A program made the position numbers and the translations under genes. Below, in pieces: positions 7,616-15,489 of a stretch of DNA of 18,538 nt (its first letter is position 1; each line of letters starts with the position of its first letter). The notes beneath the pieces are model-generated. The model worked only from the letters and a program-made list of their open reading frames with translations. It did not search any database and had not been told where the DNA came from. This DNA is from Ruminococcaceae bacterium UBA1244 (GTDB lineage Bacteria > Bacillota > Clostridia > Oscillospirales > Acutalibacteraceae), in the NCBI GenBank assembly GCA_002308635.1, contig DBWG01000047.1:1-18538 (forward strand), given 5' to 3'.

Positions 7616-8140
7616 TCATTTTACCGCAATGTGACAGCTCTTCATGGTTTTCAGCGCAGCCTCGTGAAGCTCCGGCGTTACTCCCGCACAACACCCTGCA
7701 TCTACAAAAAATTCATGCTCCGGAAAGTTCGCTTTCAGCAGCAGTGCGTTGGAAACTACACAAATATCAGTGCAAAGTCCGATAAGCTCAACGCTGAAAT
7801 CCTCTCCGCAGGCAGCCTTTTCGATCAATCCCGGCAGCTCAGTAGAACCGAATGTATTCTTTTCTACCGCAGTATATTTTTTGCCGTCAAGCGCTGATTC
7901 TATGCGTGTGTCAAGCTTCCAGCCGTCTGTACCCTTTATGCAGTGCGGTACGGGCAGCTTCTTTCCTTCCATTGTTTCCATGTAGTTATCATAATGGGTA
8001 TCATAAGTTACGAATATTTCTCCGTCAAAGTTTTCTATCTTTTTTACAGCAGCAGGAACAATAGCTTCGGCTTCTTTTGATCCTAAAGCGCCGTCTACAA
8101 AATCTTTCTGTATATCTACAACAACAAGAAATTTTTTCAT
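7616..8140 (-). CDS. pncA: Nicotinamidase / isochorismatase-family cysteine hydrolase
   Basis: A 174-residue cytoplasmic hydrolase, likely converting nicotinamide to nicotinate and ammonia. The fold's catalytic triad is visible: Asp9 in VVVDIQKDF, Lys94 in AVEKNTFGS, and nucleophile Cys127 in GLCTDICVVSNALLLKANFP. Metal-site candidates are Asp47, His49 and His66 (PVPHCIKGTDGW). The middle His of the usual D-x-H-(5)-H pattern appears replaced by Glu55. AAAGGAGAG precedes ATG 8140 at good spacing, and the gene lies only 15 bases after pncB, so both form an NAD salvage operon. That context favours nicotinamidase over other isochorismatase-family activities. The length is slightly below that of typical PncA (about 180-215). 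Confidence 0.85.
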   Translation of the reverse strand: MKKFLVVVDIQKDFVDGALGSKEAEAIVPAAVKKIENFDGEIFVTYDTHYDNYMETMEGKKLPVPHCIKGTDGWKLDTRIESALDGKKYTAVEKNTFGSTELPGLIEKAACGEDFSVELIGLCTDICVVSNALLLKANFPEHEFFVDAGCCAGVTPELHEAALKTMKSCHIAVK

Positions 8141-8155
8141 TTTACACTCTCCTTT

Positions 8156-9355
8156 TTATTTTAACGATTCACGCTTGATCCTGAATGCAACAGAGCTTTT
8201 CAGGTATTCAAGATATTCGCTGTCACGGCACATAGCCTTTCCGGGAGTATCCGAAAGCTTTGCAACAGGTCTGCCGTTTACATACTGGAGCTTTATTACG
8301 ATATTAAGCGCCTTTTCACAGGTATCGTTTGAACAGAATGTGCCTATGCCGAAGGATACCTTTGTTTTATCGCAGAAATAGTCATAAAGCTTCTGTGCGC
8401 CGTCAAAGTCAAGGCTGTCGCTGAAAAGCAGGAGCTTTGTTTTCGGGTCTACCCCGTATTTTTTGTAGTGTGCGATGAGCTTTTCGCCCCACTCATACGG
8501 GTCGCCGCTGTCGTGGCGGACACCGGTATAGTTATTGACCATCGAGCGGTTAAAATCGAGCAAAAACAGATCAGTCGTGACTGTATCGGTAAGTGCCGTA
8601 CCGTTATCGCCCTGATATTCGTCATACCAGTCATTCATTGCATACTGATTTGTATATGCAAGCGGAATGTAGTCAATTCCCTGATACATCTGTACAAATT
8701 CGTGTGCATAAGTTCCTATCGGTGTAAGATCATATTTCATCGCAAGATAGACATTTGAAGTACCGACACAGTTGTTTGTTTCAGTTGCAAGCCTGCGGAC
8801 AACTTCATCCTCCCATTCACGGGAAAGTCTTCTGCGGCAGCCGAACTCTGCAAACTTGAATGTATATTTTCCTGTACGGAAATCATTTATCTTTTGGTCG
8901 AGCCTTTCCTTTGCGGACTGCATTAAGGTATCGTAGTCAAAGGTCATACGGAAATAAACTTCGTTTACTATTTCAAGCAGGAATATCTCAAACTGCATTG
9001 CCGAAAACAACGGGCCTTTTACGACTATATCCATTTCGCCGTTATCGCTTCTTGTGACGGTAACATATTCACGTATTGGTCTCCACAGGCGAAGAAATTC
9101 CACATAGTCATTCTTGATGAATCTTATTGAGCGGAGATAGTCAAGCTCCTGTTTTGTGAATCTGAGTGTGCAGAGATGGTCAATCTGGGCATTTATCTCA
9201 TCAACTATCTCCTGAGAGAAAGTAACGCCCGCATTTCTGCACTTAAAATAGTATTCCCCGCAAAGGTCTGTATGCTTATGGAAAATGACCTGATCCATAT
9301 TGAATTTATAGAGGTCTGTATCAAGCAGCGATGTTACTATTGGTTCAAGCTTCAT
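8156..9355 (-). CDS. pncB: Nicotinate phosphoribosyltransferase
   Basis: A 399-residue enzyme that joins nicotinate to PRPP, with ATP, to give nicotinate mononucleotide in the Preiss-Handler route to NAD. The length equals that of the proteobacterial-type PncB. Motifs include DTDLYKFNM at 12-20, GTYAHEF with the phosphorylated His218, LTDTVTTDLFL (255-265), GVRHDSGDP (278-286) and the phosphate-binding FSDSLD (311-316). AAGGAAG sits just upstream of ATG 9355. It is the first gene of a two-gene unit with pncA. A -10 box and a palindrome lie directly upstream. All signature residues appear intact. Confidence 0.96.
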   Translation of the reverse strand: MKLEPIVTSLLDTDLYKFNMDQVIFHKHTDLCGEYYFKCRNAGVTFSQEIVDEINAQIDHLCTLRFTKQELDYLRSIRFIKNDYVEFLRLWRPIREYVTVTRSDNGEMDIVVKGPLFSAMQFEIFLLEIVNEVYFRMTFDYDTLMQSAKERLDQKINDFRTGKYTFKFAEFGCRRRLSREWEDEVVRRLATETNNCVGTSNVYLAMKYDLTPIGTYAHEFVQMYQGIDYIPLAYTNQYAMNDWYDEYQGDNGTALTDTVTTDLFLLDFNRSMVNNYTGVRHDSGDPYEWGEKLIAHYKKYGVDPKTKLLLFSDSLDFDGAQKLYDYFCDKTKVSFGIGTFCSNDTCEKALNIVIKLQYVNGRPVAKLSDTPGKAMCRDSEYLEYLKSSVAFRIKRESLK

Positions 9356-9374
9356 ATTTTTCTTCCTTTCTTTT

Positions 9375-9393
9375 ATACAAATTGTATATTATA
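9375..9393 (-). promoter_or_regulatory. -10 region and adjacent palindrome before pncB
   Basis: On the minus strand a consensus TATAAT occupies 9393-9388; the -35 box is poor. Immediately downstream, overlapping the expected transcription start, lies the perfect palindrome ATACAA-A-TTGTAT (9375-9387). That position suits a repressor site for an NAD- or niacin-responsive regulator, but none is identified. Confidence 0.45.
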
Positions 9394-9414
9394 CTTTATG
9401 TATATATAATAACA

Positions 9415-9454
9415 GATAGTAAAAAACCGTTTGCCCGTGAGAACAAACGGTTTT
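9415..9454 (-). terminator. Terminator of the PduL gene
   Basis: Perfect 11-base stem, AAAACCGTTTG (9423-9433) with CAAACGGTTTT (9444-9454), around a 10-base loop. Read on the minus strand it is followed by a run of T. It separates the gene ending at 9476 from the pncB promoter. Confidence 0.9.
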
Positions 9455-9475
9455 AAGATCATCTGAAAAAGATCA

Positions 9476-10042
9476 TTACTGAAGGATCTCGCCGTCTACA
9501 TTTCCGCCGATAGAAGCAGCGTTTGCCTCATCAGTATCAATGTGCATAGCGGGAGCAAACTTCGGGCTTACACGGCAAACAACGTCACCGAAAACAAGCT
9601 TTCTGCCTTCGCCGCCTACTGCAACGCTGACGATCTGCTTATCCTTCACACCGTATTCTTCTGCGCTCTTGGGGTCAAAATGGATGTGTCTCTTTGCAGC
9701 GATAACGCCCTGAGAGATCTCTACTTCACCCTTTGGTCCAATGAGCTTGCATCCGGGAGTACCGGCGATGTCGCCTGACTCTCTTACGGGAGCAGCGATA
9801 CCGAGCTTGCGGGCATCTGTGAGAGAAAGCTCTACCTGACAATCAGGTCTTACAGGGCCGAGAATTGAACAGACAAGTTCACCCTTTGGGCCGACTACTG
9901 TTACCTTTTCAAAGCAAAGGAACTGTCCGGGCTGAGAGAGATCCTTTTTATTGGTCAGCTCTGCACCTGCGCCGAAAAGTGTTTCAAGAGCCTCCTGAGT
10001 TACATGAACATGGCGGGCGGAAGTTTCAACAAGAATTTTCAT
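9476..10042 (-). CDS. pduL: PduL-type phosphate acyltransferase
   Basis: A 188-residue zinc enzyme that interconverts acyl-CoA and acyl phosphate. Zinc-binding histidines of the family are visible: His11 and His13 in SARHVHVT, His119 and His121 in KRHIHFDP, and His167 in FAPAMHIDTDEANAA. LSQPGQF (35-41) and GPVRP (62-66) are further signatures. The protein starts directly at the catalytic fold and lacks the N-terminal targeting helix that sends PduL into microcompartments. No shell protein gene lies nearby. It therefore probably works in the cytosol as the phosphotransacetylase of acetate formation; a propionyl substrate cannot be excluded. AAGGAGA precedes ATG 10042, and it appears to be a single-gene unit. 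Confidence 0.93.
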   Translation of the reverse strand: MKILVETSARHVHVTQEALETLFGAGAELTNKKDLSQPGQFLCFEKVTVVGPKGELVCSILGPVRPDCQVELSLTDARKLGIAAPVRESGDIAGTPGCKLIGPKGEVEISQGVIAAKRHIHFDPKSAEEYGVKDKQIVSVAVGGEGRKLVFGDVVCRVSPKFAPAMHIDTDEANAASIGGNVDGEILQ

Positions 10043-10091
10043 AGCACAAAATCTCCTTTATTTTTTTACAGGTCAATCTGTTTATACACTT

Positions 10092-10120
10092 ATTTTACAA
10101 CGAAATTTCAGAAATGTAAA
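10092..10120 (-). promoter_or_regulatory. Sigma-A promoter of the PduL gene
   Basis: On the minus strand TTTACA (10120-10115), 17 bases, TAAAAT (10097-10092). Transcription would start near 10085, leaving a leader of about 40 bases. Confidence 0.7.
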
Positions 10121-10153
10121 TATCATATTTCAATAATTCCGACATTTTGAGCA

Positions 10154-10184
10154 TAAAAAAACAACCACCCTATTGGATGGCTGC
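10154..10184 (-). terminator. Terminator of the 5S rRNA gene
   Basis: On the minus strand AGCCATCC pairs with GGGTGGTT (two wobble pairs) around AATA and is followed by GTTTTTTT. It begins shortly after the 3' end of the 5S sequence, so the transcript ends here. Confidence 0.85.
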
Positions 10185-10191
10185 TTTTATG

Positions 10192-10309
<118 letters not shown>

Positions 10310-10340
10310 ATCAAGTTTCGCCGCTCTTAACGACTTAATT

Positions 10341-10369
10341 ATAATAGCACTGCGAAACAAAAAAGTCAA
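10341..10369 (-). promoter_or_regulatory. Promoter of the solitary 5S rRNA gene
   Basis: On the minus strand TTGACT (10369-10364), 17 bases, TATTAT (10346-10341). Transcription would start near 10334, about 25 bases before mature 5S, so a short 5' trim would be needed. Confidence 0.65.
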
Positions 10370-10427
10370 GTATTATTTCCAAGAATATTTCTACAATCTG
10401 TATAATATTCGCTTATCACTACAAAAT

Positions 10428-10458
10428 GTAAACAGCGGCAGGAAATATCCCGCCGCTG
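10428..10458 (-). terminator. Terminator of the amylase gene
   Basis: Arms CAGCGGCAGG (10433-10442) and CCCGCCGCTG (10449-10458) form a 10-base stem with one mismatch and a 6-base loop, a short distance after the stop codon at 10482. The T tract on the minus strand is interrupted, so strength is moderate. Confidence 0.7.
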
Positions 10459-10481
10459 CCGTTTTAACTTATTTTTTCAGA

Positions 10482-12809
10482 TCATTCTTCGCTCTTTTTT
10501 CTTGAAAATACTACAATAGCCGCAGCCGCAGCGGAGCATGCAATGATAACTACGAACCAGACAACAGATGTATTGTCAGAGGTCTTTACGTTATCGCCGC
10601 CGGGTGTAACTGTTGATGTTGTTGAGCTGGGCTGTGGATCAGGCTCTGAAGCTTCTCCGCTGGGATCAATAACATAGCTGCTCTCAACAGCAGAAGATTC
10701 TTCAACAGAGGACTCGATCTCAGAGGATTCCTCAACGGATGATTCTTCAACAGATGATTCTACAACAGAAGACTCTTCTTCTGAGGATTCCTCAACGGAT
10801 GATTCTTCCTCTTTCTTTTCGTTTTCAGGGAGGAAGCCCCATTTTGTACCGTCATAGAGCTTCTTTTCTGTGTATTCAAGAGACATACCTGTCTGCATAG
10901 CGCCGGGGATCTGATCGCCCTTGCCGTTATTGAAGATAACGAAAATATGGTGGCAGGTCTCAAACTGCTCAGGAAGCAGATAGGTATAGTAGTTCTCGCC
11001 GACATCCGTCATCTTAACGCCCGGCCATGTGCCGTTTGTGATAGTTGTAGCGCCGCTCTCGTCATAGATATATACGTTTATTGTATCCCACTTTGCGATG
11101 CTGTTGTCAAATACAACGCCGCCTGCTTCGAGTTCAGGATAAAGTCTGCCTGCGTTCTTGAAGTATCTGTATACGGCTGTTGCCTCAGTACCGTTCTTGC
11201 GTGTGCAGGAAAGTGTGAGATAAACAGTTGATTCTTCCTTGATACCTTCGCCGACTGTGATAACGTCGCCGTCATTGAAGCTGCCTGAACCGTAGTCCTT
11301 GTTGTCGCCGTCTACTGTGATCTTGTAGTAAGCGTCATTTGCAGCAGCAGCATGGAGAGTGACCTTCATAGAATCTACGAATGCTGTGTCGTTTTCCTTA
11401 TCAGCAGAAACGCTGCCGAGGAACTGTGAATTATAAACAACTGCGATACCGCTCTCGCCGACAGTACCGGTGATGGTTTTTTCTGTTACTGTGAATTCTG
11501 CGCCTGTAACTTCGTCATAGTATGTGCCTGCGGGAACAGCGCCGTCTTTGTTTTCTACGCTTACTGCACCGCTGCCTTTGCCTTTTACGATAACTGCGCC
11601 GCCGTCCTTGCGGGTAACTACAGTACAGTTATCGGAAGCATAGGTAGCCTCTTCCTTGCCGATCATTGCATTGTGGAAATGGTTGACAGCAGCGACCTCA
11701 GGACTTGAGAAGTGTGTGCTGCCCTTTACGCCTACTCTGATGCTGTCACGAGCCTTTGCGAAGGGACGTGAGAGATAGAGAGCAGTAGCCTCGCCCTTTG
11801 CAGCAGCAACTGCATAAGCTCTGTCGATAACATTCTGTGAATAGTTGTTTGTGCCTGCGCCTTCCTTGTTGGAATATGTATCGTGGCTCTCGCCCAAATA
11901 TACCAACTTGTTGGCTGCAACGCCTTCATCTGTCCAGTTGCCGGTTATTCCGGGTGCTGTGCCGTTTTTAAAAGCATCTGCAAGAGCAGAAGAATAGCCG
12001 CTGTCTGTCAGTGACATATATCCTGCATACTCTCTCATTTCCTCATCGCCGCCGCCGTCATAGGGTGCGTTAAGGATCTCGCCGTAGTTATAAATTCCTG
12101 TGTCTGTAACGACTTTCCAGAAGTCACATCCCTCGCTCGGAAGACCTATGTGCTTTGCAGCGTCCCAGCGGATACCGTCAACACCGATCTCCTTGAGTTC
12201 GTTCACATAATTCTTTACAACTGTCTGAACATATTCATTTTCGGAGTTAAGGTCGGGCATATCAAGATCGCCGTGAGTTACCTGAAAACGGTCTCTGTAG
12301 CTTGTGATCTTGCCGTAATCGTGCCAGAACTTATCATCAACAAGATCTGACTGGATATTTGTGTGGTCGCCTGCAAGGTGGTTTGCAACAACGTCAACAA
12401 CGACCTTTATGCCATAGGATTCAGCCTTTTCGCAAAGCTCCTTGAGTTCATCGGCAGTGCCGAGATCGCCTTTTTCAGCGATAGTAAAGCTGAGCGGCTG
12501 ATAGAGCCAGTACCAGGGGCCTGTGCCGGCTGCGGGCTGAACAGGAGAAGTCTGGATGCTTGTAAAGCCTGCCTTTGCGATATTTTCAAGCTCGTCTGTA
12601 ATATCCTTATATTTCCAGTCAAAGCAATGAAGGATAACGCCGTCCTGAATGTTTTCTGCAAGACCATAGTCTTCATCCGCTGCATTTACAGAGACAGTTG
12701 TCATTGCGCCTGTTCCTGCAAACACAGTAAGAGCAAGGGCTGCCGTGATCGAAAGAGAAGCGGCTTTTTTGCCGAAGCTGCGTCTTGCGGATCTTGTTTT
12801 GTTTTCCAC
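10482..12809 (-). CDS. Secreted, surface-anchored alpha-amylase (GH13, subfamily 28-like) with starch-binding module
   Basis: A 775-residue exported enzyme cutting alpha-1,4 bonds of starch. The signal peptide runs to about Ala43. The catalytic barrel resembles Bacillus subtilis AmyE (GH13_28): WYWLYQP, DVVANH (139-144), GIRWDAAKHIGLP with nucleophile Asp216, YGEIL with acid/base Glu244, and GESHD with Asp310. A C-domain (about 355-455), an Ig-like segment (about 465-550) and a CBM26-like starch-binding module (about 555-660, WPGVKM and YYTYLLP) follow. An acidic linker of repeated ESSVEESS units leads to a hydrophobic helix (about 751-768) and a basic tail, RKKSEE, so the protein is held at the cell surface. 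The start is GTG 12809, with AGGAG 11 bases upstream. It has its own promoter. Confidence 0.95.
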   Translation of the reverse strand: MENKTRSARRSFGKKAASLSITAALALTVFAGTGAMTTVSVNAADEDYGLAENIQDGVILHCFDWKYKDITDELENIAKAGFTSIQTSPVQPAAGTGPWYWLYQPLSFTIAEKGDLGTADELKELCEKAESYGIKVVVDVVANHLAGDHTNIQSDLVDDKFWHDYGKITSYRDRFQVTHGDLDMPDLNSENEYVQTVVKNYVNELKEIGVDGIRWDAAKHIGLPSEGCDFWKVVTDTGIYNYGEILNAPYDGGGDEEMREYAGYMSLTDSGYSSALADAFKNGTAPGITGNWTDEGVAANKLVYLGESHDTYSNKEGAGTNNYSQNVIDRAYAVAAAKGEATALYLSRPFAKARDSIRVGVKGSTHFSSPEVAAVNHFHNAMIGKEEATYASDNCTVVTRKDGGAVIVKGKGSGAVSVENKDGAVPAGTYYDEVTGAEFTVTEKTITGTVGESGIAVVYNSQFLGSVSADKENDTAFVDSMKVTLHAAAANDAYYKITVDGDNKDYGSGSFNDGDVITVGEGIKEESTVYLTLSCTRKNGTEATAVYRYFKNAGRLYPELEAGGVVFDNSIAKWDTINVYIYDESGATTITNGTWPGVKMTDVGENYYTYLLPEQFETCHHIFVIFNNGKGDQIPGAMQTGMSLEYTEKKLYDGTKWGFLPENEKKEEESSVEESSEEESSVVESSVEESSVEESSEIESSVEESSAVESSYVIDPSGEASEPDPQPSSTTSTVTPGGDNVKTSDNTSVVWFVVIIACSAAAAAIVVFSRKKSEE

Positions 12810-12843
12810 AGTGGATCACTCTCCTAAAAAATTTTCGGAACAA

Positions 12844-12870
12844 ACCGCCTGATCTTTCCGATCTGACGGC
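12844..12870 (-). promoter_or_regulatory. Leader hairpin of the amylase mRNA
   Basis: In the roughly 118-base leader, GCCGTC-A-GATC pairs with GATC-A-GGCGGT around GGAAA (minus strand; two wobbles, one A-A mismatch). It ends about 35 bases before the GTG start. It could stabilise the mRNA or modulate translation; no known riboswitch was recognised. Confidence 0.4.
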
Positions 12871-12933
12871 TGCACCGTTTTTGCTTGTGCTACGCTGACC
12901 ACATAGTCATAGTAAGCACAGGTATACACGTTA

Positions 12934-12962
12934 ATAATAACATTTTTACAGCCGATTTGCAA
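12934..12962 (-). promoter_or_regulatory. Sigma-A promoter of the amylase gene
   Basis: On the minus strand TTGCAA (12962-12957), 17 bases, TATTAT (12939-12934), with TG one base before the -10 box (extended -10). Transcription would begin near 12927. The -35 box touches the terminator of the upstream gene. Confidence 0.7.
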
Positions 12963-13008
12963 ACAAAAAAACACCGGTTTTTTTTATGGGAAATAAAATC
13001 CGGTGTTT
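12963..13008 (-). terminator. Terminator of the dockerin-like gene
   Basis: Arms AAACACCGG and CCGGTGTTT pair perfectly, with A:T pairs continuing inward, around a loop near TATGGGAAAT. On the minus strand a run of seven T follows. It lies about 140 bases beyond the stop codon at 13150, so the transcript has an unusually long 3' end. Confidence 0.82.
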
Positions 13009-13149
13009 CGTCAAGGATAATCAGTGCTAATGCACAATCAAGTCATAGATATTTGTATATTATAACTACGCAAAAGCATACGTTTGATGTTATTGCACAA
13101 TTTACATTTTGATAATTTGTATGTTATATCAGTAATATTTCTTTCACGT
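13009..13149. other. AT-rich spacer, no gene seen
   Basis: This stretch between the stop codon of the dockerin-like gene and its terminator shows no coding sequence, promoter of quality or strong hairpin. TGCACAAT near 13030 and TTGCACAAT near 13094 form a short direct repeat of unknown meaning. It would be 3' untranslated RNA. Confidence 0.5.
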
Positions 13150-14679
13150 TCATTCAAAAGAGCCTTTAGGAACTGTCTTTCCGCTTGTATAAAAGACCTC
13201 CTGAAACCTGCATATATCCCTGATGTCGATTATATCGTCATGGTTCATATCTGCGGCAATAAGCTGTGCAGGAGAAAATTCCCTCATATCACACAGATAT
13301 TCAGCTATCTCCTCCGCATCGGCAGTGTTTATTTCTCCGTTGCCGCTTATTTCGCCGATAACAACGGATGTGTATTCTTTCGTCCCGCTGTAGTCTGTTA
13401 TTTCTATCGTCCAGTCAGTGCCGATCTTTCCTCTTTCAACTGCCGTACCATCGTTTTTGGTAAAGCCTGCGGAAACACCGTCCGGAAAAGCCTTGCGGAA
13501 GGCTGCAACAGTTGTCCCGCTTGGTATCCTGACATAACCGTCCGAGAGATCATAGGGTATCTCCTTTATCTCAGGCTTTTCCGTTTCGGCAGGTGATGTT
13601 TCCGAAGCTTCCTTTTTGGGTGTTTTTGTTTTTGACTCCGGTTTTGAAGCTTCCTTTTTGATATTTTCCTTTTTTGAAGTCTCCTGTTTGGTTTCCTTTT
13701 TTGAGGTTTCCTTTTTTGAAGTCTCCTGCTTTGGTTCCTTCCGGACGGATATCTCTTCCGGTGATGTCTGCACTTCGCTTTCGGAAGCTTCTTCCGATAC
13801 TTCTTTGACCGCTTCAAAATCATCGTCATGCAGAAACAGCACTTCGCTGTCTGTTATGGCTGCAACAGACGTTCCGGAAGCTGAAAGTTGCAGTATGTTC
13901 ATTTCGGGAATATAAACCGCTTCTTCGCCTGTTTCCGTGTTTTTTCTGATGACTGCATCATTTTCGGTGTAATAAATATATCCGCCCTTTGCACAGGCGT
14001 TTGTGCTTCCTGTGCTGAAAACAAGCTCAAATCCGTCCTCTCCGCTGAATGTGAACACATCGCCGCAGGAGTCAATGTATTTTCCGCCGTTATACACGGC
14101 TGGAAATTCCGGAACGTCACAGCTGATACTGCGTCCGCTGCCGATATCTATTACTCCTCCGCTCACCGCTGCATAAACTGTATCTCCTTCTCTGTCGGAA
14201 AATAACGCAGTAATTTCTGTTTCTGTCTTAAACGCAGAGCTGAACTTTCCGCTGCTCCTGAAAATTTTTATCTGCCTGTTGTCCTCTTCGTCTGAAATGT
14301 ATACAAAACCGCCGTTTATTGCAATATGCCCCTGCTTTATGGGAAGACAATCCAAAACGATACTTTTTTTCTTCAGCACACCATACACACAAAGCGAATG
14401 GCGGTAATAGCGGTAAAGGTAAACGTCACTGCTGTCTGCGCATATACCTTCCGCTTCGATCCTCTCACAGTCTTTTTCGGCAATGCCTGACGCTTCACTG
14501 CACATAAACAGCCTGCATCCGTCTGCGCTGCCCGTAAAAATATAGAATTTTCCTTCGCCGTCCGGCAGTATGACCGCATCACTGAAATCTCCGTCCGCAC
14601 TTGCAGGAAATGCTCCAAGTCCCATCACAGCCGATACAGCTATCACAAATACACACATCAGACATTTTAAACGCTTCAT
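13150..14679 (-). CDS. Secreted protein with beta-propeller-like N-terminus, Lys/Glu linker and dockerin-like C-terminus
   Basis: A 509-residue exported protein. The signal peptide ends near SADG (residue 28). Residues about 30-290 consist of short beta-rich repeats (IYIFTG-, VYLYRY-, VYISDEEDNRQIKIF-type strands) suggestive of a propeller, though no family was recognised. A linker of repeated KKETS/KQETS units spans about 292-374. After a small beta-rich module the protein ends in two dockerin-like calcium loops: the first, near 441 (GEISGNGEINTADA), is degenerate; the second, near 474 (DMNHDDIIDIRDI), has the expected D-N-D-D-D ligands. A dockerin would dock to a cohesin on a scaffold. The frame opens at TTG 14688, but AAAAGG lies 9 bases before ATG 14679, which is chosen. 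It follows the hemolysin III gene by 22 bases and is probably cotranscribed with it. Confidence 0.8.
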   Translation of the reverse strand: MKRLKCLMCVFVIAVSAVMGLGAFPASADGDFSDAVILPDGEGKFYIFTGSADGCRLFMCSEASGIAEKDCERIEAEGICADSSDVYLYRYYRHSLCVYGVLKKKSIVLDCLPIKQGHIAINGGFVYISDEEDNRQIKIFRSSGKFSSAFKTETEITALFSDREGDTVYAAVSGGVIDIGSGRSISCDVPEFPAVYNGGKYIDSCGDVFTFSGEDGFELVFSTGSTNACAKGGYIYYTENDAVIRKNTETGEEAVYIPEMNILQLSASGTSVAAITDSEVLFLHDDDFEAVKEVSEEASESEVQTSPEEISVRKEPKQETSKKETSKKETKQETSKKENIKKEASKPESKTKTPKKEASETSPAETEKPEIKEIPYDLSDGYVRIPSGTTVAAFRKAFPDGVSAGFTKNDGTAVERGKIGTDWTIEITDYSGTKEYTSVVIGEISGNGEINTADAEEIAEYLCDMREFSPAQLIAADMNHDDIIDIRDICRFQEVFYTSGKTVPKGSFE

Positions 14680-14701
14680 AAATAACAACCTTTTCTTTAC
14701 A

Positions 14702-15367
14702 CTACTGTATTATCATAAACAATACCGAAAAGAAATGAAATACGCTCCCCGCAACAGTGAACAGATGCCATACCGAATGAAAATATTTTACTTTTTTCAC
14801 TGCATAAAAGATTATCCCGAAGGTATAAAACAGCCCGCCTATCAGCAAAAACCACAATGACAGTTCATTCACATTATTAAGCATTGGTCTTACTGCGATA
14901 ATTATTACCCAACCCATCATTATGTAGCATATCACGGAAGGCTTGCGGAACTTTTCAAGGTTTATCGAGTTGAAAACTATACCAACAACTGCCGCACCCC
15001 AGACTATCCCGAACAACACCCATCCAAGAGCGCCCCGAAGCGGAACAAGGGTTATCGGCGTATATGTCCCCGCAATGAGGAAAAATATCGTGTTGTGGTC
15101 CATTATCCGGAAAAATTTTTTTGCCGTCCTGTTTGTGATGGCATGATACAGTGTAGACATAGTATACAAGATTATGAGTGAAGCCCCGTATATTGCGGAA
15201 CTGACCACAGCCCAGGCATTGCTGTATATTGCAGAAAAAACTATCAGAATGACCGTACCTGCTACTGCAAGAAGCGCTCCTGCACCATGTGATACGGAAT
15301 TGAATATTTCCTCGCCAAGACTGTATCTTTTCTGAGGCTTTATAGCCGCTGAATTTTCATTTCCCAT
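14702..15367 (-). CDS. Hemolysin III / PAQR-family membrane protein
   Basis: A 221-residue protein with about seven hydrophobic helices, the size and layout of the bacterial hemolysin III (YqfA-like) group of the PAQR superfamily. Family residues visible are S-x-x-x-H in STLYH, the Asp-His of RIMDHNT, and the C-terminal HSVWH-x(8)-H pattern, which together form a metal site in known PAQR proteins. Their physiological role is uncertain; links to membrane lipid homeostasis have been proposed, and true haemolysis is doubtful. Two ATGs are possible: AAGGAG is directly adjacent to ATG 15376 but 9 bases before ATG 15367, so the second is preferred. A good promoter lies just upstream, diverging from the murT promoter. 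Confidence 0.92.
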   Translation of the reverse strand: MGNENSAAIKPQKRYSLGEEIFNSVSHGAGALLAVAGTVILIVFSAIYSNAWAVVSSAIYGASLIILYTMSTLYHAITNRTAKKFFRIMDHNTIFFLIAGTYTPITLVPLRGALGWVLFGIVWGAAVVGIVFNSINLEKFRKPSVICYIMMGWVIIIAVRPMLNNVNELSLWFLLIGGLFYTFGIIFYAVKKVKYFHSVWHLFTVAGSVFHFFSVLFMIIQ

Positions 15368-15390
15368 TTTTTTCATCTCCTTCTGGTATT

Positions 15391-15419
15391 AGTATATCAG
15401 CACTAACGGCATATTTCAA
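15391..15419 (-). promoter_or_regulatory. Sigma-A promoter of the hemolysin III gene
   Basis: On the minus strand TTGAAA (15419-15414), 17 bases, TATACT (15396-15391). The predicted start of transcription near 15384 leaves a leader of under 20 bases that contains just the ribosome binding site. Confidence 0.75.
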
Positions 15420-15489
15420 CAAAAATCTGCACCATTGTTTTTATTGATTATTGCTTTAGACTTATTTTCCGCAACCGGCCTCTCCGCAC

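Noticed and set aside
7217..7785. Overlapping plus-strand open frames
   Set aside because: They cross the small coat gene in antisense, the hairpin cluster and the end of pncA; codon use is poor and there is no start signal.
10630..10810. Tandem DNA repeats in the amylase gene
   Set aside because: They encode the acidic ESSVEESS linker and are ordinary low-complexity coding sequence.
12363..12827. 154-residue plus-strand open frame
   Set aside because: It is antisense to the signal peptide and barrel region of the amylase gene, has a Cys-rich atypical composition, and has no ribosome binding site.
13084..13596. 170-residue plus-strand open frame
   Set aside because: It is antisense to the dockerin-like gene, resembles no known family, and has no ribosome binding site.
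13616..13760. Short repeats suggesting a CRISPR array
   Set aside because: The repeats are in-frame codons of the KKETS linker, with irregular units and no unique spacers.
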